Assembly: GCF_028649655.1 (NCBI RefSeq)
Contig: NZ_JAQSLN010000003.1
Coordinates: 1 to 64,000, forward strand
Source of the DNA: Halobacteriovorax sp. GB3
GTDB lineage: Bacteria > Bdellovibrionota > Bacteriovoracia > Bacteriovoracales > Bacteriovoracaceae
Length of the DNA: 64,000 nucleotides
Direction of reading: 5' to 3'
Each line of letters opens with the position of its first letter. Positions within the stretch are counted from its first letter, which is position 1. Positions 25,901-33,489 of the stretch are shown here, in pieces. A program made the translations under genes and the position numbers. Below the pieces are notes generated by a model. That model was given only the letters and a program-made list of their open reading frames with translations. It did no database searches and was not told the origin of the DNA.

Positions 25901-26012
25901 TTCTCAAGTCTGCAATATAAGTTTTCTTCTCTTTTGCTACTTTATCATTTTCATAAAGCTTTGATAGTTTCTCATTGGCGTGGTTTACGTCACTTTGATT
26001 AATTGATTTCAT
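22965..26012 (-). CDS. Aminotransferase - GNAT - pseudo-aminotransferase fusion
   Basis: The 1015-residue protein has three parts. Residues 1-455 form a class-III aminotransferase: FCNSGAEANETAL (118-130), GSFHGRMMVSLMS, FDEVQTGFHLGRKF (D282) and LAKKAQSG with the PLP lysine (319/320), most like lysine 6-aminotransferase. Residues about 515-680 resemble a GNAT acetyltransferase, with SQGLGIGRDL (603-612) as the acetyl-CoA loop. Residues about 700-1010 repeat the aminotransferase plan (TASGQSECVDK 743-753, GHYFGKGSFLSRS, LEPIQQR). There the cofactor Asp is Asn (N862) and the lysine position reads LSGQAA, so this half should be inactive. The gene abuts ddl with no gap and overlaps the C45 gene. 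Confidence 0.8.
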   Translation of the reverse strand: MKSINQSDVNHANEKLSKLYENDKVAKEKKTYIADLRNSKGPYFGVESNEGTPHYFMDSASQIATLGLGFNPQSFFGPAHFEQTWTNQCSSKGFEELVQSLHGLFKRELNWQTIHTSFCNSGAEANETALGLAYKNRKNESAKKVLCFEGSFHGRMMVSLMSTWNKTKRAPFEWPGYESVYMPFPEDKSGQTLIKADQSWLKSWEMSASKNFKTPENTNSDPLLESEIQSLLKIRDALKERNIFAILIEPMQCEGGDRYATNRFFQALALIAKSFQVSLIFDEVQTGFHLGRKFFWHTEFELQDSKGQELFPDYVVLAKKAQSGIVLSPIDKRNNEEIAVSSIARGHAHALMISQNDQRILELENLTDALLLNFKNKYSDFVENPRVHGLAFAIDLKNQEHVGQFIQKRFDHAQLFYPAGSNTLRFRLNTSFRKEDLDFLFACLENIAESVFHQKELAPVEIPTFTSRANDLYFWQELFLEARLAPNNKENTLRTAKEWIEQKTESVLVKINRANFLEFKEKIIDLEKTVYEPARQTEIEKFEATANHENSQCYALMKNDKLQAITFAGPLSLYPYERGVRRDPSFANENTLYMLDTTTAPNSQGLGIGRDLKSFLVLNSIFNGIESINGRNRDHLAKGMLSINLSLGAKVIDYINEDYPDDEEYRDVFYYKGTASWKEQPIELSNGVQSRLTLSQLSTDFCKNQLPYLVNKVCLSNFISSRFIQDVKDLTESFPKELQHVYTASGQSECVDKLSRSLWFNQKENEKSNKLLTFKGHYFGKGSFLSRSLSESDEFFDTTKLTCPTTSETASLKELESILKKERFMGLWLEPIQQRNGKKISRETLEKIITLCNKYKTPVIFNETASSMYRYSKEQFLCANQLKLQPDALMCYLSGQAAICAMKKDYFIDAPLMVISTWDGDEFSFNNYLFEKQLIENNKRDYDNTLAEFDQAIKTIAGDHSINEFHIENGVGLINGPLSYVYSKYFKQDRSGQFLVLASYGQMKRFLSKYNRGDI

Positions 26013-27011
26013 TTAAGACCTCGCATTACTTTGAATTCTTTCACTCAAATATGTTTTAAAGGGAATGCCCATATTTTCCATCATTTTTGGAAACATTGAT
26101 ATAGGGGTCATTCCTGGAAAAGTATTTATTTCGTTAAGAAAAATTTCACCATCTTCTGTTAAGAAAAAATCAATACGCGACAGATCGCTAAGTTTAAGAC
26201 CTGTGAAGGCCTTTCTTGCAAACTCTCGCATTTTCTCTACTTGGTTAATTGTTAAATTCTTCGCCTCTACATCAGTAGTCGTATGAGATTTCTCATCATA
26301 TTTTTCTTCAAAAGAATAGAAACTAGTAGGGCATATGATTTCTCCTGGATGGGAGATGTAGAGTTTTCCATTGTGTTCAAAGGCCGCAATTTCAAGTTCT
26401 CTTGCTTTTAGTGTTTTTTCAACTAAGACGTATTGTGATAGTTCGAAGGCCTTTTTTAGGTATTGTTGTAATTGATCCTTCTTTGTCACAGGATAACAAC
26501 CAACACTAGAACCCTGTGATGCCGCTTTGATAAAAGCACCTTGATGGAGATCAAAAAAATCATGGGCCTTCTGTACTGTAGCTGTCGTTAGTTCATCCAA
26601 AAAGAGAAAGGGTGTGTTTTTAATATTTAAAGCGTCAAACCAGAGTTTCGAGCTCACTTTGTTAAAGCAAAGAATATTTGCTTCTGGTGAGCAACCAAGG
26701 TAGGGAAGTCCCATTAGTTCGAAAACTGCTTGGATTTCGCCCGTTTCTCCTGGAGGTCCGTGGATGCAAGGAATCGCGTAGTGGAGTTCTACTTTTTTAC
26801 TACCTTGTTTCCAGGCAATCTCTCCGGCCCTTCTTAATTCGACTTCTTTTCCTTCTCGGTCTATTCGTCTTCCATCGTGCAAGATTGTTACGTGATAGAC
26901 ATTGTATTGATCATTATCTTTTAAAGAATCATAAATATATTGGGAAGAAATAAGCGAGATGTCGTGCTCTGAGTGACCGCCGCCACAAAGAATGAGGATG
27001 TTTTTTTTCAT
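26013..27011 (-). CDS. ddl: D-alanine-D-alanine ligase family protein
   Basis: This 332-residue ATP-grasp enzyme has HGPPGETGEIQAVFELMGLPYLG (about 84-106, key HG..GE and Q), KAASQGSSVG for ATP binding, and the metal/product motif EINTFPGMTPISMFPK near the end. Ddl joins two D-alanines for peptidoglycan; relatives join other amino or hydroxy acids. The omega-loop and GET (usually GED/GEN) differ a little from the norm. It heads the coupled operon with aminotransferases, a C45 protein and a CoA-transferase. It may be the housekeeping Ddl or a dedicated dipeptide ligase. A second ddl near murB/murC elsewhere would favour the latter. Confidence 0.85.
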   Translation of the reverse strand: MKKNILILCGGGHSEHDISLISSQYIYDSLKDNDQYNVYHVTILHDGRRIDREGKEVELRRAGEIAWKQGSKKVELHYAIPCIHGPPGETGEIQAVFELMGLPYLGCSPEANILCFNKVSSKLWFDALNIKNTPFLFLDELTTATVQKAHDFFDLHQGAFIKAASQGSSVGCYPVTKKDQLQQYLKKAFELSQYVLVEKTLKARELEIAAFEHNGKLYISHPGEIICPTSFYSFEEKYDEKSHTTTDVEAKNLTINQVEKMREFARKAFTGLKLSDLSRIDFFLTEDGEIFLNEINTFPGMTPISMFPKMMENMGIPFKTYLSERIQSNARS

Positions 27012-27030
27012 GACACGGGTCCTTGTATCA

Positions 27031-27066
27031 AAAAAGAAAGGGGAGAGAAGACTCCCCCCTTTTTTA
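27031..27066 (-). terminator. Intrinsic terminator after thrS
   Basis: Read on the minus strand, a GGGGAG/CTCCCC-type stem about 6-7 bp long with a purine-rich loop is followed by TTTCTTTTTT. It separates thrS from the six-gene operon, which therefore needs its own promoter or read-through. Confidence 0.75.
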
Positions 27067-27067
27067 A

Positions 27068-28822
27068 TTAATTTCTAAGCTTTTCTGGCATTTTCTCAGC
27101 GTTGAGTTCTTTAAATTTTGTAAAGAGCTCTTCATTCGTAAGAGTTGTTGAACCTTTCTGTCCATGCGCTCTTAAGCTTACTGATTTATTTTCCATTTCA
27201 CGATCACCAATGACGATCATAAATGGTGTTTTTGACTTTTGAATCTGTCTCGTTTTGTAACCCATAGACTCATTTCTATCGTCTACTTTTACGCGAACTC
27301 CTTGGGCATTTAGTTCTTTGCAAAGGCCATTGGCGTATTCGAGGTGGATGTCGTTATTAACTGGTACAATTACTGCTTGCTCTGGTGCTAACCAGAATGG
27401 GAAAATACCGGCAACGTGTTCAATGTATACACCAAGAAATCTCTCTAGAGACCCTAGTAATGCTCTGTGAATTACAACTGGTCTTTCGTCTTCACCATCA
27501 GCGTTTGTAAAGCTTAGACCAAAGCGCTCTGGAAGTTGGAAATCAAGTTGGATCGTTCCAAGTTGAAAGTACCTTCCAATTGCATCAGATATTTCGATAT
27601 CAATCTTTGGACCGTAGAAAGCACCATCACCTTCTTTAATGAAGAACTCATGACCAGAAGCTTTTAAAGCTTCTTCTAGGGCATTTTCAGCAGTATCCCA
27701 AGTTGCATCATCACCAGATTTTTTCTCTGGTCTTGTCGATAGGTTAACTTTGATATTTGTAAATCCAAAGTGTTCATAACAAACGAAGAACATTTGCATA
27801 AGATCTTTGATCTCATCTTGAATCTTATTCAGTGGAAGGAAGATGTGGGCATCATCCTGACAGAATGTACGAACTCTTGTGAGACCTGAAACGGCACCGG
27901 CTTTTTCATAGCGATGGAGGCGTCCAAAATCTGCATAACGAAGAGGAAGGTCGCGGTAGCTGTACTTGTAGTGCTTAAACATTAGCATGTGACAAGGACA
28001 GTTCATTGGCTTAACTGCATACTCTCTTTCGTCGATATTTGAAAAGTACATATTCTCTTTATAGTGTGCGTAGTGGCCAGATGTGTGCCAAAGCTCACTA
28101 TCAAGAATTTGTGGTGTGATAACTTCATCATAACCAAATTTACGGTAAAGACGTCTCATAAACTCAACAAGTTCATTATAGACGAAAGCACCTTTTGGCA
28201 TGAAAAATGGCGATGCTGGAGCAATTTGTGGCTCAAAGTGGAAAAGCTCTAATTCTTTTCCTAGTTTTCTATGGTCACGTTTCTTTGCTTCTTCTAAGAA
28301 GTTGAGGTGCGCTTTAAGCTGTTTCTTATCATTAAAACAAGCAGCATAAACTCTTTGTAGCATCTTATTATTTTCGTCTCCACGCCAGTATGCTCCTGCT
28401 ACGCTTAGTAGCTTGAAAAACTGAGGAAGATCTGAAGTATTCTCAACGTGTGGACCGCGACAGAGGTCGATAAATTCACCTTGAGAATAGCATGAGATTT
28501 CTTCATCTTCAGCAATTGCCGAGATGAGTTCGACTTTAAGCTCTTGACCTTGATCTTTAAAGAAATCGATCGCCTCGTTTCTAGACATGACTTTTCTTTC
28601 AATCGGAAGCTTTTCTTTAATGATCTGCTTCATGGTATCTTCGATCTTTACAAGGTCTTCATCGGTGAGCTTGTAGTCCATATCTACGTCATAGTAGAAT
28701 CCGTTTTCAATAACGGGACCTACACCAAATTGAACATTACTCTTTGGCCATAGTCTATTAATAGCCTGGGCCATTAAGTGGGCCGAAGAGTGCCTGATTG
28801 TATCGAGATCGAATTTTGCCAT
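27068..28822 (-). CDS. thrS: Threonine-tRNA ligase lacking the TGS domain
   Basis: The 584-residue ThrRS starts directly at the editing (SAD) domain: RHSSAHLMAQAINRLWP with HxxxH at about 10-14. It continues into the class-II catalytic core (FFMPKGAFVYNELVEFMR, MNCPCHMLMFKHYKYSYRDLPLR, RVRTFCQDDAHIF) and the anticodon-binding domain. The usual enzyme is near 640 residues with an N-terminal TGS domain. Here an in-frame stop lies two codons before the ATG, so that domain is truly absent. A GGAG motif 9 bases upstream supports the start. Confidence 0.96.
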   Translation of the reverse strand: MAKFDLDTIRHSSAHLMAQAINRLWPKSNVQFGVGPVIENGFYYDVDMDYKLTDEDLVKIEDTMKQIIKEKLPIERKVMSRNEAIDFFKDQGQELKVELISAIAEDEEISCYSQGEFIDLCRGPHVENTSDLPQFFKLLSVAGAYWRGDENNKMLQRVYAACFNDKKQLKAHLNFLEEAKKRDHRKLGKELELFHFEPQIAPASPFFMPKGAFVYNELVEFMRRLYRKFGYDEVITPQILDSELWHTSGHYAHYKENMYFSNIDEREYAVKPMNCPCHMLMFKHYKYSYRDLPLRYADFGRLHRYEKAGAVSGLTRVRTFCQDDAHIFLPLNKIQDEIKDLMQMFFVCYEHFGFTNIKVNLSTRPEKKSGDDATWDTAENALEEALKASGHEFFIKEGDGAFYGPKIDIEISDAIGRYFQLGTIQLDFQLPERFGLSFTNADGEDERPVVIHRALLGSLERFLGVYIEHVAGIFPFWLAPEQAVIVPVNNDIHLEYANGLCKELNAQGVRVKVDDRNESMGYKTRQIQKSKTPFMIVIGDREMENKSVSLRAHGQKGSTTLTNEELFTKFKELNAEKMPEKLRN

Positions 28823-29023
28823 TGGTTTAATGCTCCATGTCTAAGTGGCTTAAAATACGTTTGTAATGATCTAACCACAATACCAATCACAACTTTATAA
28901 ATCAACGAGTTAAGCATATTTTTTACAGACTAAAACAATAGATTTTGACTATCAGCGTGATAATGTGATACGAAGTGGCAAGCTTTTTGGGATTGAGCTT
29001 TTTTTGAGGGACAAGGAAAGAGT

Positions 29024-30289
29024 ATGCAAGAAACCACAACAACTTTAAGCTACGACAACGCCAGTCTAGCTTTTCTCGATCAGAATGAAAATGAACTGAT
29101 TCCTACAGCTTCTAACTTGAACGAACTAGAAGTGGGGAAGGCCTATTATCAAATAGCAAAGGTTTATTATGATAAGGCCGATTTAAACAATGCTGAAGAA
29201 AACTTTTTAAAGGCATTAAGTTTAGCGGTAGAGCCTAGAGATACTTATTCAATGTTTAAAATTTACGGATTTCTCATTCGTATTGCTTCTGAAAAACTAG
29301 ATACGCATAACGCGAAAAAATATATCGCAAATGCAGAGATCCTCGTCGACAAGCTCGCCGAGGTTCTAGGTAGTTTAAATGCTGAATATTTCTACAACGT
29401 CGGTATTGTTAAGAATTACTCTGGAGACTTTTCTACGGCCAAAGAGAATTATGAGCTTGCTTGTAAGAAGGCCAAAGAAGAAAATGAACCGGATCTTCTT
29501 GCAAAGTGCTTATTGGCCTTGGCCCAAAACGCTTTCAACCGTCGCTCATTTTCAGAAGCACTCATTTATCTTAATCAATTAAAAGATCTTCTAGAAATTG
29601 TTAATAAGTCATACTTACGTGGAGCTATGTACAATTCATATGCAAAAGTTAGTGTTGAGCTAGGTGATCACAAAGAGGCCCTTGAAAACTTTAAGAAGGC
29701 CAACGAAGTTCTAAGTAGCAAAAATTGCTGGAACCTCCAAGGGTATGTACTTTTAGGAAAAGGGATGGCCTTTAAATTGGCCGGTGACTTCTCTCGTGCT
29801 CTAATGTTCTATGAGCTAGCTGGCGAGTGTAGTAACCCAGCTGTTTTTAGAAGATTAGATCAACTCATTAGATCAGAAGTTGAAGATGTAAATGATGCAA
29901 GTGTTGATATTTATCTCGATAAGACAAATCGTATTGTTAAAGAGAGAACTCTTGGAGTTATCGACTTTAAACACCGTTTTGTACTCTTAGAAATTCTTTT
30001 TCTCCTAGCAAAGAACTCTGGTTCTTACTATGACAAAGAGCAATTAGCTAAATCTATTTGGAAAGATGAATACAATCCACTTATCCACGATAAGTTGATC
30101 TATACGAGTGTTTCACGTCTTAGAAAACTTATTGAACCTAAAGCTGGTAATGGCGAGAAAAGAAAGTATATAATAAGAGGAAAAGATGGTTATACTTTCA
30201 ACCCTCTCGTAAAAATTAGATTCCACATGGAAGCTAAGAGCTACCCTGATGCGGCCATTGCAAACGTCGACCTAGCATCACCAGTTTAA
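29024..30289 (+). CDS. TPR protein with C-terminal winged-helix DNA-binding domain
   Basis: A 421-residue cytoplasmic protein. Residues about 35-285 are tandem tetratricopeptide repeats (for example YYQIAKVYYDKADLNNAEENF and GDHKEALENFKKANEVL). Residues about 310-400 form an OmpR/PhoB-type winged helix: YDKEQLAKSIWKDEY, IHDKLIYTSVSRLRKLIEP and YIIRGKDGYTF. The domain order is the reverse of SARP/AfsR-type regulators. It is probably a transcription regulator with a protein-interaction sensor part. AAGGAAAGAG precedes the ATG. It may regulate the downstream secreted protein and RimI-like gene. Confidence 0.85.
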   Translation: MQETTTTLSYDNASLAFLDQNENELIPTASNLNELEVGKAYYQIAKVYYDKADLNNAEENFLKALSLAVEPRDTYSMFKIYGFLIRIASEKLDTHNAKKYIANAEILVDKLAEVLGSLNAEYFYNVGIVKNYSGDFSTAKENYELACKKAKEENEPDLLAKCLLALAQNAFNRRSFSEALIYLNQLKDLLEIVNKSYLRGAMYNSYAKVSVELGDHKEALENFKKANEVLSSKNCWNLQGYVLLGKGMAFKLAGDFSRALMFYELAGECSNPAVFRRLDQLIRSEVEDVNDASVDIYLDKTNRIVKERTLGVIDFKHRFVLLEILFLLAKNSGSYYDKEQLAKSIWKDEYNPLIHDKLIYTSVSRLRKLIEPKAGNGEKRKYIIRGKDGYTFNPLVKIRFHMEAKSYPDAAIANVDLASPV

Positions 30290-30319
30290 GTCTTGCTTCC
30301 TTGGTACCAAGGGGCAATA

Positions 30320-30883
30320 TTGAAATTCACAAATATTCTATTTATCAGCTTTCTCTTGTGCCCGATAATCACTTGGGCCCAAGAGAATAGCTCTTCTTTA
30401 AAACTTGTTGGAAAAGATCGCATTGTCTTTCGAGTTGACTCAAAAACGTACTTTGTTTCAGAAATAAATCAACAATTGAGCTCGATGCAGACGTTTTCTT
30501 GCCTTAAAAAGTCCTACCTTATCAAATATTTGAGTAATTTTGGACGTTCTAAGTCTGTCAATTACGCCCCTGTTGGCCATGAAATTCACGACTTGAGAAA
30601 GCGGGAGGCAGATCTTGTTAAGACTTTAGAAGTTTTAAAAATTCAAAGCTTCATTAAGGGGCGAAGTGTTAAAGTGACCTCTCAGATATTGAAGGAACTA
30701 GGTTTGCAAAGCTGCTACCCAAAAGGCGCAGATACTATGAGCGCATTAGAAAAGGACCTTCTTTTTGTTGAAGTCTTTCTTCGTCAACGATTTAACATTA
30801 AAGAGGGAAAAAACAGAGAAGACTCTCTTTTTCGTTTTCTTGAATCAATCAGCACGAAGGTTACTTATGACCTCTTTTTCTAA
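30320..30883 (+). CDS. Hypothetical secreted protein
   Basis: The 187-residue product begins at TTG with AAGGGG 5 bases upstream, which gives a clean signal peptide (MKFTNILFISFLLCPIITWAQ). An earlier in-frame TTG at 30293 would add nine residues. The mature part is basic and helical with two cysteines (FSCLKK and QSCYPK) that could pair in the periplasm. It overlaps the RimI-like gene by 17 bases. No family was recognised. Confidence 0.65.
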   Translation: MKFTNILFISFLLCPIITWAQENSSSLKLVGKDRIVFRVDSKTYFVSEINQQLSSMQTFSCLKKSYLIKYLSNFGRSKSVNYAPVGHEIHDLRKREADLVKTLEVLKIQSFIKGRSVKVTSQILKELGLQSCYPKGADTMSALEKDLLFVEVFLRQRFNIKEGKNREDSLFRFLESISTKVTYDLFF

Positions 30884-31337
30884 CGAAGTCGATATTCGAA
30901 GATTTTCAAAAGATGACTATCGCACTCATCTTAAAGAAGTCGTCGAGTTGGATGAGTGTTTTTTTGAAAGGCCTTGGAAACTTGAGAACTGGGAAACATT
31001 CTGCTCGAGTCGAGAATTCTATATTTATTGTTTGTATGATGAGAGTAAAATAATGGGCTTTTCTCTCTTTGAGATTATCAATGAAGGAGAGGCCGTCCAT
31101 CTTCATAAAATCCTTTTACATCCCGTGATGAGAGGGCTTGGTAAAGGGTATCGACTATTTGAGCATGCTCGTAATGATCTTGCTGCTATGGGTCATTGTG
31201 GGTGTTATTTAGAGGTCGCTACGGATAATAAAGGGGCCATTGCACTCTATGAAAAATGTGGACTTGAAGTTGTGCGTCGAGTTGCTCGATTTTATGGAAA
31301 TGGGGACGATGCCTTCATTATGATGAATTATTCCTGA
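30867..31337 (+). CDS. RimI-like GNAT N-acetyltransferase
   Basis: The 156-residue GNAT domain resembles the RimI type: FFERPWKLENWETF near residues 31-44 (cf. PW....F in RimI), LHKILLHPVMRGLGKGYRLFEHA with the R/QxxGxG acetyl-CoA loop near 77-99, and LEVATDNKGAIALYEKCGLEVV. RimI acetylates the N-terminus of ribosomal protein S18 or other substrates. The ATG at 30867 follows GAAGG. It overlaps the secreted-protein gene, and is followed by the rimP leader. Confidence 0.82.
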   Translation: MTSFSNEVDIRRFSKDDYRTHLKEVVELDECFFERPWKLENWETFCSSREFYIYCLYDESKIMGFSLFEIINEGEAVHLHKILLHPVMRGLGKGYRLFEHARNDLAAMGHCGCYLEVATDNKGAIALYEKCGLEVVRRVARFYGNGDDAFIMMNYS

Positions 31338-31382
31338 TATCTCTGTAAATGATTTCTAAGTAGTTGCAAAAACAATTCATTC

Positions 31383-31409
31383 TTGATAAAAGATTACTAC
31401 ATCTAAATA
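31383..31409 (+). promoter_or_regulatory. Possible promoter of the rimP operon
   Basis: TTGATA (31383-31388) and TAAATA (31404-31409) are separated by 15 bases, which is short of the ideal 17. It lies upstream of the leader hairpin and is the best pair seen between rimI and rimP. Confidence 0.3.
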
Positions 31410-31455
31410 TATTTTTTCTTTGGGTGTTGTAAAAACATTAAGCTTTTTGCTTTTT

Positions 31456-31485
31456 GGGTAGATCAGGCGTCTGCCCTTTTTTTTT
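31456..31485 (+). terminator. Terminator-like hairpin in the rimP leader
   Basis: GGGTAGA (31456-31462) pairs with TCTGCCC (31470-31476), seven pairs including one G-U, around a 7-nt loop, and nine T follow. It lies only 17 bases before rimP, so it can end transcription either from rimI or, as an attenuator, in the rimP leader. Confidence 0.8.
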
Positions 31486-31501
31486 ATTTGGAAGTAAAAA
31501 A

Positions 31502-32017
31502 ATGGTTTTAAGAGGAAACAGAACTGGCCTTGAGGCAAAGTTTTACGAACTTCTTTTAGAGGTTACAGCAGAGCTTGGATATAAGCTCTACGATCTCGAT
31601 TATATCAGTGGTAGCCATACTCTACGTGTTTTCATTATGGATGAAAATACAGGGACTGCCGTATTAGATGATTGCGCTAAAGTTGACCGTGCCCTGACTC
31701 CTTACGCTGAAGAGCTGGATTGGATGCCAGAGGAATTAATGCTTGAAGTATCAAGTCCTGGGATCTTTCGTAGCTTGAACGAGTTTTGGCATTTTGAATC
31801 TGCTGTTAATGAGAATGTTATGTTCAGTATTATGGGTCGTTTAAGTGACTATACTGAAGTTGAACTTCCAAAGAGCTTAAAAGCGGCCAATAAATTTGTC
31901 GCTAAATTGCTCGCAGTTAAAGAAGATTCTGTGACTTTAGATGTAGATGGAAATGAAATTCAAATTGAATTTAAAAATATTAAAAAAGCAAATTTAGAAC
32001 CGGACCTAGAAGATTAG
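31502..32017 (+). CDS. rimP: Ribosome maturation factor RimP
   Basis: The 171-residue RimP assists 30S assembly. Visible features are LGYKLYDLDYISGSHTLRVFIM (about 22-43, the LELVDVEY-like start), DDCAKVDRALTPYAE, LEVSSPGIFRSL (about 85-96) and a C-terminal Sm-like domain (VTLDVDGNEIQIEFKNIKKANLEP). ATG 31502 is chosen because the protein then begins at the family start; a longer frame runs through the terminator hairpin. It leads rimP-nusA-infB-rbfA-truB. Confidence 0.95.
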   Translation: MVLRGNRTGLEAKFYELLLEVTAELGYKLYDLDYISGSHTLRVFIMDENTGTAVLDDCAKVDRALTPYAEELDWMPEELMLEVSSPGIFRSLNEFWHFESAVNENVMFSIMGRLSDYTEVELPKSLKAANKFVAKLLAVKEDSVTLDVDGNEIQIEFKNIKKANLEPDLED

Positions 32018-32043
32018 GGACATTGGATTAAGGAAGGTTGAAG

Positions 32044-33450
32044 ATGAACTTTTCAGAATTAGGTAGAGTAATTGAAACTCTAAGTAAAGATCGTGGTATT
32101 GAAAGATCTATTATTGTTAAGGCCATCGAGCAGGCGTTTCTTGTAACAGCAAGAAAAAAGTTTGGTATCCAAGGTGAATACGAAACGCGCTACAACGATG
32201 CTGATGATGATATTGAAATTTTCCAATATAAAAATGTTGTTGCAGAAGTAAGAGATTCAATTGTTGAGATTAATCTTGAAGCTGCTAGAGAACTCGATGA
32301 AGAAGTAGAAATTGGTGATCAATTAGGTATCAAGATTGAAAATCCAAACTTCACAAGAGTTGATGTTCAAACTGCACGTCAAATTATTTTTCAAAAAGTT
32401 CGTGATGCTGAAAGAGAAATCCTTTTCTCTGAATTTAAGCATAAAGAGAGCGAGCTAGTAACTGGTATTGCTAGAAGATATGAAAGAGGAAATATTGTTG
32501 TTGACCTTGGAAAGGCCGATGCAATCCTTGGACGTAGAGAAGTTATTCCTGGTGAAAATTTTAAGCCAGGTGACCGTATTCAAGCTTATCTCTCTGAAGT
32601 TGTAATGACGAATAGAGGGCCTGAGATCAGACTATCAAGAACATCACCAATGTTTCTTGTTAAGCTTTTCGAAATGGAAGTACCAGAAATTCAAGATGGG
32701 ACAATTGAAATCAAGTCTGCTGCAAGAGAGCCAGGGCAAAGAGCTAAAATTGCCGTTGTTTCTGTTGATAAAGACATCGATCCAGTTGGTGCCTGTGTTG
32801 GTATGAAAGGTTCACGTGTTCAAAACATTGTTAACGAACTTCAAGGTGAAAAAATTGATATCGTTAAGTACAATGATGATTTAGATACTTTTGCTAGAGC
32901 AGCTCTTGCTCCATCAGAAATTTCAAACATTCAAATTGATCATGATGAACACTCTATGGATGTTGTTGTTGATGAAGACCAACTATCTCTTGCAATTGGA
33001 CGTCGTGGTCAAAACGTACGTCTTGGAGCAATGTTGACTGGTTATAAGATCAACATCATCTCTAAAACTAAACTTCATGAAAAAGTTAACAAGGCCGTTG
33101 AAAACCTCGTTCAAATCGACCCTGTTAATGAAGCTACGGCTCAAGTTCTTGTTCAATCAGGAATTATGGCCATTGGTGATCTTGCAGCTCAATCAGCTGA
33201 AGAACTGGCAGGAATCCTTGAAATTAGTGAAGAGGATGCACAAAAAATTATTACAGCAACTACTGATGCTATCGAAGCTGGAAATATTCAGTTTCAATCT
33301 GATGAAGATGAAATCGTTTCTGCTTCTGCAGTTCCTGCTTATAAGGGACTTCTTGAGAGTAATGAAAGAGAAGCTTCTGAAGAAGGTGACAAGTTCTCTG
33401 AAGCTGAAAAAAGACTTCGTGAGGAATTGGCAGCTTTTAAACTTAAGTAG
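32044..33450 (+). CDS. nusA: Transcription termination/antitermination factor NusA
   Basis: This 468-residue NusA carries an N-terminal RNA-polymerase-binding domain (1-130), an S1 domain (about 135-200, VTGIARRYERGNIVVDLGKADAILG), two KH domains (VGACVGMKGSRVQNI, LSLAIGRRGQNVRLG) and one C-terminal helix-hairpin-helix region. An acidic tail rich in Glu and Ser follows. ATG 32044 has AAGGAAGG upstream; a TTG two codons earlier is possible. It controls pausing and termination on nascent RNA. Confidence 0.97.
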   Translation: MNFSELGRVIETLSKDRGIERSIIVKAIEQAFLVTARKKFGIQGEYETRYNDADDDIEIFQYKNVVAEVRDSIVEINLEAARELDEEVEIGDQLGIKIENPNFTRVDVQTARQIIFQKVRDAEREILFSEFKHKESELVTGIARRYERGNIVVDLGKADAILGRREVIPGENFKPGDRIQAYLSEVVMTNRGPEIRLSRTSPMFLVKLFEMEVPEIQDGTIEIKSAAREPGQRAKIAVVSVDKDIDPVGACVGMKGSRVQNIVNELQGEKIDIVKYNDDLDTFARAALAPSEISNIQIDHDEHSMDVVVDEDQLSLAIGRRGQNVRLGAMLTGYKINIISKTKLHEKVNKAVENLVQIDPVNEATAQVLVQSGIMAIGDLAAQSAEELAGILEISEEDAQKIITATTDAIEAGNIQFQSDEDEIVSASAVPAYKGLLESNEREASEEGDKFSEAEKRLREELAAFKLK

Positions 33451-33489
33451 TAGTTGGGTTTGAGGAAATAGGAATAAACGGAGAAGCGA

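Noticed and set aside
28980-29012. GCTTTTT direct repeats before the TPR regulator as a terminator
   Set aside because: The two copies are in the same orientation and cannot form a stem.
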